Notes: generated by a model not told the origin, from the letters alone. DNA of 64,000 bases from Tunturiibacter empetritectus (GCF_013410875.1 NZ_JACCCU010000002.1:1054001-1118000), one strand, 5' to 3'; shown: positions 1-8,529, numbered from the stretch's first letter. Numbers and translations: made by a program.

Positions 1-1001
1 AGTACATTCAGCAGCTGCTTACGATCTCTGAGCCCGAATCGGAGCACATCGGCATCGAGGTCTTTCACTATCACGGCCTCGTCAAAGAGCTCACAGGAGC
101 AAGCCTGCAGCGGCGCGACTCTGAGACCCAAGAACAATGGGACGAACGAACAGGCGTCATCCTTCGCGAGGCCATCGCCAGCGGATCAATTGCAAAATAC
201 GATGCGATCTTGATTGACGAAGGCCAGGACTTCGCCGTTGAATGGCTGCAATCCCTCACTGAGCTCCTTGAGGAAAAGAGCGACAGCCTCCTCTTCTGCC
301 TCGACCCCGCGCAGAACATCTTCGGAAGAAAGGTCTCCTTCAAGAGTGTGGGCATTAAGGTACAAGGCAAACGACCCGTCTCGCTTAACAGGAGCTACCG
401 CAATACCGCCGAAATTCTAAGTCTTGCCCGAAACTTCTCGAAGGTTCAGGACATCCCAACTGACCCCGACACCGAATCTGCCATCGAGAGCCTCCTTTTT
501 CCAGTCGATGTAAATCGTCACGGTCAACCTCCACAGATAATCTGCGGAATGGCGAGCGTCGACCAGATCCAATACATCTTGAAAGAAATATCCGAATACA
601 TCGACGGGGGCCTTTGTAGCTGGTGTGACGTTGACGTGCTTTATGTCTCCCCAAACTTCGCAAAGAGCTTCTCATCCGCGTTTGAAAAGCGGTTCGGCAA
701 CGAGAAACTCTATTGGGTCAGCGAATCGCGGCAAAGCAAGATGGGGTTAAACCTCTCCTCTCCATCGCTTAAACTCTCCACCATCGAATCTGCCAAAGGA
801 ATGGAGTTTCGACTCGTTTTTCTGCTCGGCATCGAAATGCTTCCCAGACCCGATCGGGACGAAGCCAGCGAAAGAAAACTTGCCTACGTCGGCCTCACTC
901 GCGCCCAGGACCTCCTGTACATCCTGGGAAACACTCAGTCAGGCTTTTTAAACGAGCTTATTGAAATCAGCGAGATGCTCTCTACAACCGTTCAGATGTG
1001 A
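1..1001 (+). CDS. UvrD/Rep-like superfamily 1 helicase, C-terminal part (cut by window start)
   Basis: The reading frame is open from base 3, so the gene starts left of the window. Visible helicase motifs in order are the Walker B-like ILIDEGQDF (near base 205), motif IV-like LNRSYRN, motif V-like STIESAKGMEF and motif VI-like YVGLTRAQDLLYI close to the C-terminus. This order is that of UvrD/Rep-type ATP-dependent helicases; the DEGQD form resembles helicases of NERD or defence-associated types more than housekeeping UvrD. The Walker A and any N-terminal domain lie outside the window, so the exact subfamily cannot be told. It ends 40 bases before the FmdB gene on the same strand. Confidence 0.85.
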   Translation, partial: YIQQLLTISEPESEHIGIEVFHYHGLVKELTGASLQRRDSETQEQWDERTGVILREAIASGSIAKYDAILIDEGQDFAVEWLQSLTELLEEKSDSLLFCLDPAQNIFGRKVSFKSVGIKVQGKRPVSLNRSYRNTAEILSLARNFSKVQDIPTDPDTESAIESLLFPVDVNRHGQPPQIICGMASVDQIQYILKEISEYIDGGLCSWCDVDVLYVSPNFAKSFSSAFEKRFGNEKLYWVSESRQSKMGLNLSSPSLKLSTIESAKGMEFRLVFLLGIEMLPRPDRDEASERKLAYVGLTRAQDLLYILGNTQSGFLNELIEISEMLSTTVQM

Positions 1002-1040
1002 AATTTCAGTAAGCTATAACTAGAAAGTGAAAACTGCCCC

Positions 1041-1469
1041 ATGCCGCTATACGAATACGAATGCACCACCTGCCATAAGCACACAGAGAAGATCCAAAAG
1101 TTCTCCGATCCTGAGATCACTATCTGCCCTCACTGCGGCGGCCATCTCGAGCGTGTCATCTCCGCCCCCGCTGTCAGCTTCAAAGGTGGAGGCTGGTACG
1201 CGGACGGCTACGGCAACGCCAAGCCAAAATCCTCCGGCGACAGCAATAACTCAGGATCAAGCGCCAGCGACTCCAAGTCCGGCGATTCGAAATCTGGCGA
1301 TTCCAAGTCTGAAGGTTCCAAGTCTGAAGGTTCCAAGTCTGGTGATTCCAAGTCCGGCGGTTCAAAGTCAAGCACCGACTCCAGCTCCTCGGGCAACAGC
1401 ACCCCGGCTACCGCTCCGTCTGCCCCGGCAGCGCCTGCAGCGGCATCCTCCTCGTCAGACAAGAAGTAA
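1041..1469 (+). CDS. FmdB-family zinc-ribbon protein with Ser/Lys repeat tail
   Basis: The first ~45 residues are a typical FmdB putative regulatory domain: it starts MPLYEYECTTC and has a second CPHCGG pair, giving a CxxC...CxxC zinc ribbon. FmdB domains are about 60-110 residues; here the protein is 142 residues because the C-terminus is a low-complexity tail. Residues ~76-112 repeat SKSGD/SKSEG five-residue units encoded by near-identical 15-bp units (about 1270-1365), followed by a Ser/Ala/Pro-rich end. The family function is not established; a regulatory role is assigned only by the family name. The tail is probably disordered and prone to length change by slippage. Confidence 0.85.
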   Translation: MPLYEYECTTCHKHTEKIQKFSDPEITICPHCGGHLERVISAPAVSFKGGGWYADGYGNAKPKSSGDSNNSGSSASDSKSGDSKSGDSKSEGSKSEGSKSGDSKSGGSKSSTDSSSSGNSTPATAPSAPAAPAAASSSSDKK

Positions 1470-1490
1470 TCGCACAGGCGCGCCGGATTT

Positions 1491-1546
1491 CGGTTTATGA
1501 AGCGGCTTCGGTTTATGGAGCGGCTTCAGTTTTATGGCAGCGGCTT
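1491..1546. repeat. Three short tandem units between fmdB and the next gene
   Basis: Two 18-bp units (CGGTTTATGAAGCGGCTT and the same with GGAG) are followed by a diverged 20-bp unit. The last unit carries the final codons and the stop of the secreted protein on the minus strand, so the unit may have been duplicated from that gene end. Confidence 0.7.
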
Positions 1547-1975
1547 CAGATGAATCTCGCGAACCAGCTCGCTCGAAACCACCTCCGTGCTCTCCGCCCT
1601 CATCTTGAGCACCTCTGCTCTCTTCTCGGGCGAGCCGTACACCTTGGCAACAATCGGCTCGGCCAGATCCGCGGACGTATCCAGCGTCGCCATATTTTTG
1701 AAGAAGATCACATACATCACATCCCACTTCTCCGGCCCCTCGAAGTTGACTGAGGTGTAGATCGAGTATCCCGTGATAATGCCAGCTGCCTTTTCCGCCT
1801 CGAAGACCTTAGGGGCATAAGCAAACGCCTCGTAAAACTCCTTCGTCTTCCCCGGCAAGATCCGGAGCTTCACGGCCCGAGTGACTCCGGCATTACTGTA
1901 ATACTGTTGTGCCAGCCCGCCGAGCGGAGCAGCAGTGAGTACCAAAGCGACGAAACAACGTGCGAACGCCTTCAT
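1532..1975 (-). CDS. Secreted protein of unknown function (147 aa)
   Basis: The N-terminus MKAFARCFVALVLTAAPLGG followed by LAQQ is a signal peptide with a probable cleavage after LAQ. The mature part (about 125 residues) has no motif I recognise; its size and the mix of aromatic strands with FYEAF and KWDVMYVIFF hints at a small alpha/beta (dimeric ferredoxin-like) fold, which is only a guess. ATG at 1973-1975 is preceded by GAGG, a good ribosome site. The gene is divergent from the permease at 2305. Confidence 0.75.
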   Translation of the reverse strand: MKAFARCFVALVLTAAPLGGLAQQYYSNAGVTRAVKLRILPGKTKEFYEAFAYAPKVFEAEKAAGIITGYSIYTSVNFEGPEKWDVMYVIFFKNMATLDTSADLAEPIVAKVYGSPEKRAEVLKMRAESTEVVSSELVREIHLKPLP

Positions 1976-2304
1976 GGTCGTACCTCATAGTTTTTGTGTG
2001 TGGGGACCCGCCCGAAGCTTACACCTAATTTGCAACTTTGAACTCTCCGTCTCACTCTTCCGAAGAGTTGGATCGCAGCAACAACCTGGCCGTTTTCGGC
2101 AAACCAACCTCTGCATTCAATTACGGCAAACTCCCCGTCATCGGCAACCTCCGAAAGATACTCCTTCGCCCCACTAGCAACTTCAGCTATCCTTGATCTA
2201 ACTCCCTGTCATCGTTCCAGCCACCAGCAGCTCTGCCTCGATCATCCGGCAACGCTTCAGCACTCGCATCTCCGTTTCCAACCACGCAAGAAGGGTCAAG
2301 CACA
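1976..2304. other. Divergent intergenic region, 329 bp
   Basis: This stretch separates the secreted-protein gene (minus) from the APC permease gene (plus) and must hold both promoters. I see no confident -35/-10 pair, hairpin, repeat or small gene in it. Confidence 0.5.
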
Positions 2305-3690
2305 ATGGAGCAAGTCGCCGAATCCGAAGCCTCCCTCGCTCCAGTTCCCGGTCTGCGCGCGAACATCCTCTCGCCGATGGAGACCCTCGCCCAATCCATC
2401 TCCACCATCGCGCCAACAACCACACCGACCATGACCATCCCCCTGGTCTTCGTTCTCGCCGGCAACGGAACCTGGCTCGCCTACCTCTTCGCCACCGTCG
2501 CCATCCTGCTCATCGCTCTCTGCATCAGCCGCTTCGCCCGTTACACCTCCTGCTCTGGCTCGCTCTACACCTACGCCACCTCATCTCTGCCGCCATCCGT
2601 CAGCGGCATCGCCGGTTGGGCACTTCTGCTCGCCTACATCGCCACAGGAGCCTCGGTAGCAGGGGGCTTCATCAACTACGCCAACGTCTTCCTCCTCTCG
2701 ATCACCGGCAAGTCAGCCCCAACCTTCCTCCTCGCGATCCTCTGCGTCGGCGTCTCCTCCTTCATCGCCTATCGTGACGTGCAGGTCTCCGCCCGCCTCA
2801 TGCTCTGGATCGAAGCCACCTCTGTCGCGCTCATCGCCATCGTGCTCGCGCTCCTGCTCTGGCACAACGGCCTCCACATCGATCACGCCCAACTCCACCT
2901 CCAAGGCGTCACGCCTTCAGCAGTCCGTCTCGGAGTCGTCCTAGCTCTGTTCAGCTTCGTCGGCTTCGAGAGCGCCACCACCCTCGGAGCCGAAGCCTCC
3001 AACCCGCTCCGCACCATTCCCCGCGCCGTCATCCAGAGCGCCGTCTTCACCGGGCTCTTCTTCATCCTCTGCGCCTATCTCGAAACCCTGGGTATGCACA
3101 CCGCCCACCAGAACCTCGGCGAATCCACCGCCCCCATGCGCGTCCTCGCCACACTGGCCGGTGTCACGCCCCTTGGCCCCTTCATCGACCTCGGCGCTCT
3201 TGTCAGCATGTTCGCCTGTACCCTCGCCTGCATTACTGCGGCCGCACGCGTGCTCATGCGCATGGGCCACAACGGCCTGGTCCCCCAGCGACTAGGACTG
3301 GCCCACCGCAAAAACGCCACTCCAGGCTCAGCAGTCGTCGTCTCCGGAGTCTTCACCGCGCTTCCTGTGACGATCCTCGCTCTCCGCGGCGTCGCCGGAA
3401 CCGATATCTATGGCTGGATGGGCTCTCTCGCCGTCTATGGTTTCCTCACCACCTACGGTCTCGCCGCAATCGCGCTGGGCCTCTATCTCAAGCGCAACCA
3501 CCACCTCACCAGCGCTTCGCTGATCCTCTCCATCGCCACCACGCTCGCCATCGTCCTCGCAATCGCCGGAACCCTCTATCCGGTCCCCGAGCGTCCTTAC
3601 AACTGGCTGCCGTACGTATACCTCGTTTACATCCTTGCCGGCATTGCATGGTTTGGCTTTACCACGCGTCGCCAATCCTCGGCAATCTAA
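2305..3690 (+). CDS. APC-family amino acid permease
   Basis: A 461-residue membrane protein with about 12 hydrophobic segments beginning near residue 35. It has the amino acid-polyamine-organocation layout: a glycine-rich first unwound helix region (TIAPTTTPTMTIPLVF), then the family's SFVGFESATTLGAEASNP segment near residue 215, which is a hallmark of APC transporters (F-x-G-F-E followed by E-x-x-N-P). The substrate is probably an amino acid or amine, but cannot be read from sequence. ATG at 2305 lies in front of a short soluble N-terminus. It is alone on its strand and is followed by a palindromic repeat. Confidence 0.88.
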   Translation: MEQVAESEASLAPVPGLRANILSPMETLAQSISTIAPTTTPTMTIPLVFVLAGNGTWLAYLFATVAILLIALCISRFARYTSCSGSLYTYATSSLPPSVSGIAGWALLLAYIATGASVAGGFINYANVFLLSITGKSAPTFLLAILCVGVSSFIAYRDVQVSARLMLWIEATSVALIAIVLALLLWHNGLHIDHAQLHLQGVTPSAVRLGVVLALFSFVGFESATTLGAEASNPLRTIPRAVIQSAVFTGLFFILCAYLETLGMHTAHQNLGESTAPMRVLATLAGVTPLGPFIDLGALVSMFACTLACITAAARVLMRMGHNGLVPQRLGLAHRKNATPGSAVVVSGVFTALPVTILALRGVAGTDIYGWMGSLAVYGFLTTYGLAAIALGLYLKRNHHLTSASLILSIATTLAIVLAIAGTLYPVPERPYNWLPYVYLVYILAGIAWFGFTTRRQSSAI

Positions 3691-3737
3691 AGCCACGCAG
3701 ACAGAGGAGACCCTCGCCGGTTACCAACCGAGAAAAA

Positions 3738-3792
3738 GGTACACAAGTCACGAAGTGACCGCGCCGCGCGCAGCGGGCCCGTCCGGCAGGAC
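3738..3792. repeat. Intergenic palindromic repeat, copy 1
   Basis: Contains GTCACGAAGTGAC, then the variable hairpin CCGC-GCGCA-GCGG, then the end GTCCGGCAGGAC. It sits between two convergent genes and overlaps the last 15 codons and stop of the DUF2199 gene on the minus strand. Confidence 0.9.
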
Positions 3793-4302
3793 CGGATGCA
3801 GCATCCTCACCGCAATCTCTTCCACCCGCTCCATCGTGATCCCATCCCGCTGTTCCACAGCCAGCGGATGATCAGGATCCACAATCGTAAACTGCGGCCG
3901 TTGCCCAACAGGTTGCGTCTGCACGCTCACTTCAAGGTTGTAGGTATCGCCAAACACAGGCAGCTGCGTATTCAGCCATCCCGGAAACGCCGGCTCCTTC
4001 TCTCGCCCATCAACAACCCAAAGCTCATTCGTCCGCACGAAGTTCTTTGGACTCACCTCCGCCCAGATCCCCCAGACAAAAAGCTCCTCCAGCCCAATCA
4101 CCGGCACCAGAACACGTCCGCGCAGATAAAAGTCCCTGCCATCGATCACACACTGGTCGGGAGTAATCACCACTCGCTGATCAAACTCCTCCGCCGGAAT
4201 CGCACCCACGGCCAACGGAGCCTTGACGCTGTAACTCAACGGCAGAGCATGTCGTTCGCCGCAAACCCTGCACCCAAATCCGCTCCCTGACTCTATGCTC
4301 AT
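3748..4302 (-). CDS. DUF2199 domain protein, C-terminus supplied by a repeat
   Basis: A 184-residue protein with the N-terminal pattern CRVCGERHALPLSYSVKAP, which matches the DUF2199 family (CxxCGxxH then LPLSY and an AP pair); the cysteines and histidine suggest metal binding. The family function is unknown. The last residues (VLPDGPAARGAVTS) and the stop codon are encoded inside the intergenic repeat at 3738-3792, so the natural C-terminus has been replaced or extended by repeat insertion. The core of the domain looks complete. Confidence 0.8.
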   Translation of the reverse strand: MSIESGSGFGCRVCGERHALPLSYSVKAPLAVGAIPAEEFDQRVVITPDQCVIDGRDFYLRGRVLVPVIGLEELFVWGIWAEVSPKNFVRTNELWVVDGREKEPAFPGWLNTQLPVFGDTYNLEVSVQTQPVGQRPQFTIVDPDHPLAVEQRDGITMERVEEIAVRMLHPVLPDGPAARGAVTS

Positions 4303-4363
4303 CTCTCCATCATTCCATATCGAAGAGCATCTTCACGCGAGAGTGATCTCTGCCAAAGAGCCT

Positions 4364-4819
4364 TTACTCCTCACCGATATCCTCGTTCCAGATCTCAGGC
4401 TTCTCCGCAATAAACCCGGTCAACAGATCCGAACACTCCTGCGAATCAAGATCGATCACCTTAACACCAAGCTCCTTCAGCCACCCCACCCCGCCAGCAA
4501 AATTCCTGCTCTCCCCAACCACCAGGGTGCGAATCCCAAACTGCCGAATCAGCCCACTGCAGTACCAGCAGGGAGCAAGCGTAGTCACCATCACCTTGTC
4601 CTTATAAGACCGCTGCCGGCCCGCGCGGCGAAAGGCATCGGTCTCTCCATGCACCGACGGGTCATCCTGTTGCACCCGGCGATTTCTCCCCGAAGCCAGC
4701 AGCTTACCATCCCCATCGAACAACGCCGCACCGATCGGAACACCACCCTCGTTCCGCCCGGTGCGGGCCTCTTCCAACGCGACCTCCAGCATCGCGCGGT
4801 ACTTCTCGAACTCAGTCAT
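4364..4819 (-). CDS. Cytosine deaminase, yeast Fcy1-like
   Basis: The zinc-dependent deaminase signature is present: HGETDA (His and catalytic Glu) and PCWYC (two Cys ligands). Beyond these the protein follows yeast cytosine deaminase Fcy1 closely in layout: EGGVPIGAALFDGDGKLLASGRN near the N-terminus (with the same GGVPIG) and an end reading FIAEKPEIWNEDIGEE, like the Fcy1 end. So hydrolytic deamination of cytosine to uracil in pyrimidine salvage is the likely reaction, although a related nucleoside or purine deaminase cannot be excluded. Length 151 residues fits. It starts 2 bases after the stop of the DUF6496 gene and is probably in one operon with it. Confidence 0.87.
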   Translation of the reverse strand: MTEFEKYRAMLEVALEEARTGRNEGGVPIGAALFDGDGKLLASGRNRRVQQDDPSVHGETDAFRRAGRQRSYKDKVMVTTLAPCWYCSGLIRQFGIRTLVVGESRNFAGGVGWLKELGVKVIDLDSQECSDLLTGFIAEKPEIWNEDIGEE

Positions 4820-4821
4820 CC

Positions 4822-5115
4822 TTACCCTTTCTTCGGTGGCGGCGGAACCTTCTTACCGGCCCTCCGCGCCTCTGACAAACCTATCGCAATCGCCTGCTTC
4901 GGATTGGTCACCTTCTTCCCGCTGCGACCGCTCTTCAACGTACCCTTCTTCATCTCGTGCATCTCGGTCTCTACGTTTTGGCTGGCCGAAGGACTGTACT
5001 TCCGCCCCGAACCTTTCTTCGCAGCCTTCTTTGCCGGAGCCTTCTTAGCTGCCGTCTTCTTTGAAGCGGTCTTCTTACTCACCGACTTCTTTGCCGTTGC
5101 CTTCTTCGTAGTCAT
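4822..5115 (-). CDS. Lys/Ala-rich DNA-binding-like protein with DUF6496 end
   Basis: ATG at 5113-5115 is preceded by GGGAGGAGG, a very strong ribosome site, so the upstream GTG is not used. The first ~42 residues are repeats of KKTA/KKAPAKKAA like the tails of histone H1-like bacterial proteins; the last ~45 residues (MHEMKKGTLKSGRSG followed by KQAIAIGLSEARRAG) match the DUF6496 family. A role in nucleoid binding is inferred from composition. The strong start and coupling to the deaminase gene suggest high expression. Confidence 0.82.
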   Translation of the reverse strand: MTTKKATAKKSVSKKTASKKTAAKKAPAKKAAKKGSGRKYSPSASQNVETEMHEMKKGTLKSGRSGKKVTNPKQAIAIGLSEARRAGKKVPPPPKKG

Positions 5116-5205
5116 CGAGGTTCCTCCTCCCACTATGAGTCCTCAAGGCCACCGCAACGTTGCATCACAGTTCGTCACTGCACCTCAAAACGACATCCAT
5201 CAGCT

Positions 5206-6777
5206 TCAACTATTTCGCCTTCTTCGCCAAACCACAACTCCCACCAGCATTCCCAAAGCTGCCACACCAACAACTCTCAACGTCACTTTTCTAATCCACG
5301 AGGGAGTCCGCTCCAGCGATCCATCCTGCCACGCCGCATGCACCAGCTTCAGATCAGCCGCGAAACCAGGAATGGTGATCAAATCAAAATCCGTAGCCGG
5401 CAGAGACCTGAAGATCCGTTCAGGTTCCGGCGCGCCTCCCTCCCGGTCCTTCGGAATTGCCTTGATCAGTTCATTGATCTCCGCATCGCGTGGATCATCA
5501 AACAGTGCACCATCCGCCGTGTTGGGAAACAGAGTGTCGTTCCCCGTCATCTTCCTCTCAATCGCCGCAACGCCATCCTGGCAAACTCCAAGCAGATAAT
5601 ACCCGCCAAACGGAAGCTCAGGCCGCGCCAGGTGCTGATGCATATACGCAATCGACATCTTCCCCGCCAGCCGCGTCACCTCCACCGCATCCGCCTGCGC
5701 GTACTCATGCGCGTGACGCCCCAGCACCCAGGACTGATCCTGCGTGTCCATCGTGCGAAACTCCGCCTTGCCGTCGATGCCGAAGTACCAACTCACATTC
5801 GCATTCACCTTCGGCCCGCGAAACTCCCACTCATATTCAGCATGGCTCACCGGAACCAGAAGCGGACGTCTCGTCCCCGGTATGCGGATCTGAGAGTCCA
5901 CCCAGAACGGCATCATTACATCCTGTCCCTTGTAATGAAAGTGCCCGAAGTTAGCGAAGTAGCGCGCATCTGCCACCACCACAGTGTGTCCAGCAGCCAT
6001 CAGCGCTTTCACCAAATCCTGCGGCGTCTTCACATCCTGTCCTTCAATTGTAACCACCATAGGAGCAGTACCATCCAGCCCATTCAGGCTCAGCCGGTTC
6101 AGCACATCCGCCAGCCTCTGACTCTCAGCATGCATTGGCGCAAGCGTCGCATTCGCCCCATCTCCTCGAACAACCCCGGCACCAAGCTCGCTCACCAATC
6201 CATCTGTCGTGAATCCCGGCAGCTTCGATGGGGTGTCCAGATTGACCACCTCAGCCTTCACCAGCGAATAGTCGCCAAGATCGACATAAGCTGTCAGAGC
6301 TGCTGACTCTCCCTCCTTGTCATTCTGAGCGGAGCGAAGAACCCCCGCATTTGCTTTCGTTGTTGCATTTGCAGTTGTATCCGGCGCCCCCGGATGCCGC
6401 TCCGCCAAACCATCCATCTTCTGATCTTTGGCAACCACGCGGCCAGCAACTCTCACCGTGGGATTGATCGCCTGCATCGTCCACCCGGGAAACCGGTCCA
6501 GACCCTGCCAGTCTTTCCCGAGGATCAACTCGCGAAGCCGCTTCACCAGCGCCGGCGTCATCAACGCCGGCCCCTTCTTTCCGTTCTTATCCAACTGCGC
6601 GAGCATCGCATCGGTAAATCCAGGCGTAGCCGACAACTGCCGCATCATCTGCGACAGCATCACGGTGTTCGCCGGCATCGGCTCCTCCGGCACAACATAC
6701 GGAGCCTCGCTCCGGCACCCAAAAAGAGCAAGCAAAATGCTCACACACACCCCACGACAAACATTCCTCAAACACAT
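5206..6777 (-). CDS. Large lipoprotein with a C-terminal membrane anchor, unknown function
   Basis: From ATG 6777 the protein starts MCLRNVCRGVCVSILLALFG followed by CRS: a lipoprotein signal with lipobox LFGC. An ATG at 6805-6807 is also in frame but touches the repeat at 6808 and has a poor site. The ~520-residue protein ends with a transmembrane helix (VGVAALGMLVGVVVW) followed by RRRR. The middle has no motif I recognise. Around residue 135 (6319-6346) the frame runs through a second genomic repeat, giving a VLRSAQNDK insert. The preceding repeat at 6808-6999 separates it from gatB, which is upstream on the same strand. Confidence 0.75.
   Translation of the reverse strand: MCLRNVCRGVCVSILLALFGCRSEAPYVVPEEPMPANTVMLSQMMRQLSATPGFTDAMLAQLDKNGKKGPALMTPALVKRLRELILGKDWQGLDRFPGWTMQAINPTVRVAGRVVAKDQKMDGLAERHPGAPDTTANATTKANAGVLRSAQNDKEGESAALTAYVDLGDYSLVKAEVVNLDTPSKLPGFTTDGLVSELGAGVVRGDGANATLAPMHAESQRLADVLNRLSLNGLDGTAPMVVTIEGQDVKTPQDLVKALMAAGHTVVVADARYFANFGHFHYKGQDVMMPFWVDSQIRIPGTRRPLLVPVSHAEYEWEFRGPKVNANVSWYFGIDGKAEFRTMDTQDQSWVLGRHAHEYAQADAVEVTRLAGKMSIAYMHQHLARPELPFGGYYLLGVCQDGVAAIERKMTGNDTLFPNTADGALFDDPRDAEINELIKAIPKDREGGAPEPERIFRSLPATDFDLITIPGFAADLKLVHAAWQDGSLERTPSWIRKVTLRVVGVAALGMLVGVVVWRRRRNS
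6319..6346. repeat. CATTCTGAGCGGAGCG-type repeat inside a coding region
   Basis: The sequence GTCATTCTGAGCGGAGCGAA followed by GAACCCC belongs to a short repeat that, as I recall, is common in acidobacterial genomes, where its translation VLRSAQNDK is often seen. Here it is in frame within the lipoprotein gene. Confidence 0.65.
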
Positions 6778-6807
6778 CCGCCCATTAAACCCTAAGAAAA
6801 GATTCAT

Positions 6808-6999
6808 GTCCTGCCGGACGGTCCCACTGCGCGTGGAGCGGTCACTTCGTGACGCGTATACCTTGATGTGGCAAGTGGAAGACAACGATCCTCCCGTTGG
6901 TCGGAGGGAAGATTGTGCCGACCAGCGGGAGGACCACGCGAAGCTTTAAAAAGGCGTGTGAACGCCCGCCCCACGCGCAGTGGGCCCGTCCGGCAGGAC
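6808..6999. repeat. Intergenic palindromic repeat, copy 2 (long, two-ended form)
   Basis: It begins GTCCTGCCGGAC and ends GTCCGGCAGGAC, so its two ends are inverted copies. Inside are CACTGCGCGTGG, GTCACTTCGTGAC, then a CTCCCGTTGGTCGG / CCGACCAGCGGGAG pair and a CGAAGCTTTAAAAAGGCGTG segment. It fills the gap between gatB (stop 7007) and the downstream lipoprotein gene. Confidence 0.9.
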
Positions 7000-7006
7000 C
7001 TATCTT

Positions 7007-8503
7007 CTACCCCAACGCATCTAGCTTCTTCGTCACCAGCTCATTCAGAAGCGCCGGATTTACCTGTCCCTTCGACAGCCTCATCACCTGGCCGATAAAG
7101 AACGCAGCCACCGTCTTCTTCCCCCCGCGATACTGCTCCACCTGCTTCGCATTCGCTGCGATCACCTCATCGATCATCGCCTCAATCGCGCCCGTATCCG
7201 AGATCTGCTGCGGCTTCTCCCGCTCGTACACAACCGGAAAGTCCTCGTTCTTCTCAAACGCCGTATCCAGCAACTGCTTCAGCATCTTGCTCGACAGCTC
7301 CCCCGACTCCGCCAGATCAGCCGCCATCACCACACCCGCCATCGATACCGGCGACTGCTCCAGCTCCAGCCCCGCCGCCCGCAACCGCATCGTCAACTCG
7401 CTCGTTAGCAGCGATGCCACACGCCGAGGGCTCTTCGCCTTCTTCGCCGCATCTTCAAACTTGTCCGCAAACTCACGCGTCGCCGTCAGCGTAGCCGCGT
7501 CCTGCACCGAAATCTCATACTCCGCAATCATTCGCGCCCGCCGAGCCTCCGGCAGCTCCGGCATCATCTTCAAAATCTCTGCCTGCCACTCCGCCCCAAC
7601 CACAAGCGGCGGCAGATCCGGCTCCGGGAAGTACCGATAGTCATGCGCCTGCTCCTTACTCCGCATCGAGTAAGTCCGCCCCTCCGCGCTACTCCAAAGC
7701 CGCGACTCTTGCACTACCCGCCCACCGTCTTCCAACACGCCAATCTGCCGCTCGATTTCGTACTCCACCGCCGCGCGAATATACCGGAAGCTGTTGACGT
7801 TTTTCACCTCGGCCTTCGTCCCAAACTCTTTCGCGCCCTTCAGCATGACGCTGACGTTCGCATCGCACCGCAGCGAGCCTTCCTCCATATTGCAATCGCT
7901 CACGCCGGTGTAGAGCAGAATCTCCTTCAACTTCGTCAGATACTCAAACACCTCATCCGCAGTCCGCAGATCAGGTTCACTCACGATCTCCACCAGCGGC
8001 GTCCCACAGCGGTTCAAGTCGATGTAAGTCTTCGAAACAGAGTCCGCAAATCCATCATGAATGCTCTTCCCCGCATCCTCTTCCATATGCAGCCGCGTCA
8101 CGCCAATCCGCTTCGTCACGGCCGCCCCAGCGACATCAAAGGCCGGGACCTCAATCCATCCATGCTCAGCGACCGGCTTGTCGAACTGCGAGATCTGGTA
8201 TCCCTTCGGCGAATCCGGATAAAAATAGTTCTTCCGCGAAAAGATACTGGTCTCGCGAATCTCACAGTTGATCGCCTTCGCCGCCAGCACCGCAAACTCT
8301 ACCGCCCTGCGATTCAACACCGGCAGCGCTCCCGGCAATCCCAGGCAGGTCGGACAGCAATGCGTATTCGGCTCTCCGCCATATTTATTCACGCACCCGC
8401 AAAACGCCTTCGACTTGGTCAAAAGCTGAACGTGAACCTCCAGCCCAATCACGGGCTGATATTTGGCAAGAATCTCGGGTGAGAGTGCGGTCAAAGTAGG
8501 CAT
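7007..8503 (-). CDS. gatB: Asp-tRNA(Asn)/Glu-tRNA(Gln) amidotransferase subunit B
   Basis: Glu-tRNA(Gln)/Asp-tRNA(Asn) transamidation subunit that binds the mischarged tRNA. Visible marks are VIGLEVHVQL near the N-terminus, the zinc-site CGC...HCCPTCLGLPG, the family signature DLNRCGTPLVEIVSEPD, and DYRYFPEPDLPP. The C-terminal GatB/YqeY helical domain ends VNPALLNELVTKKLDA. About 498 residues, normal for the family. ATG at 8501-8503 is chosen over the TTG two codons upstream. gatA and gatC are not adjacent. Only 26 bases separate this start from a repeat that fills the divergent region with the next gene. Confidence 0.96.
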   Translation of the reverse strand: MPTLTALSPEILAKYQPVIGLEVHVQLLTKSKAFCGCVNKYGGEPNTHCCPTCLGLPGALPVLNRRAVEFAVLAAKAINCEIRETSIFSRKNYFYPDSPKGYQISQFDKPVAEHGWIEVPAFDVAGAAVTKRIGVTRLHMEEDAGKSIHDGFADSVSKTYIDLNRCGTPLVEIVSEPDLRTADEVFEYLTKLKEILLYTGVSDCNMEEGSLRCDANVSVMLKGAKEFGTKAEVKNVNSFRYIRAAVEYEIERQIGVLEDGGRVVQESRLWSSAEGRTYSMRSKEQAHDYRYFPEPDLPPLVVGAEWQAEILKMMPELPEARRARMIAEYEISVQDAATLTATREFADKFEDAAKKAKSPRRVASLLTSELTMRLRAAGLELEQSPVSMAGVVMAADLAESGELSSKMLKQLLDTAFEKNEDFPVVYEREKPQQISDTGAIEAMIDEVIAANAKQVEQYRGGKKTVAAFFIGQVMRLSKGQVNPALLNELVTKKLDALG

Positions 8504-8529
8504 AGACAACTTGATTCTACCAAGCTCAT

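Noticed and set aside
1265-1370. Regular repeats resembling a CRISPR array
   Set aside because: Units are 15 bp, contiguous, without spacers, and encode Ser/Lys repeats of FmdB.
1027-1500. Overlapping frame on the FmdB gene (157 aa, Thr/Ser/Pro-rich)
   Set aside because: It is a shadow of the fmdB frame created by the repetitive tail; composition and lack of family features argue against it.
4295-5599. 434-codon open frame on the plus strand
   Set aside because: It runs antisense across a deaminase with catalytic motifs and a DUF6496 gene with a strong ribosome site, and has low-complexity composition.
6778-6885. N-terminal extension of the lipoprotein through the repeat
   Set aside because: The extension is translated repeat sequence, and the lipoprotein signal begins at 6777.
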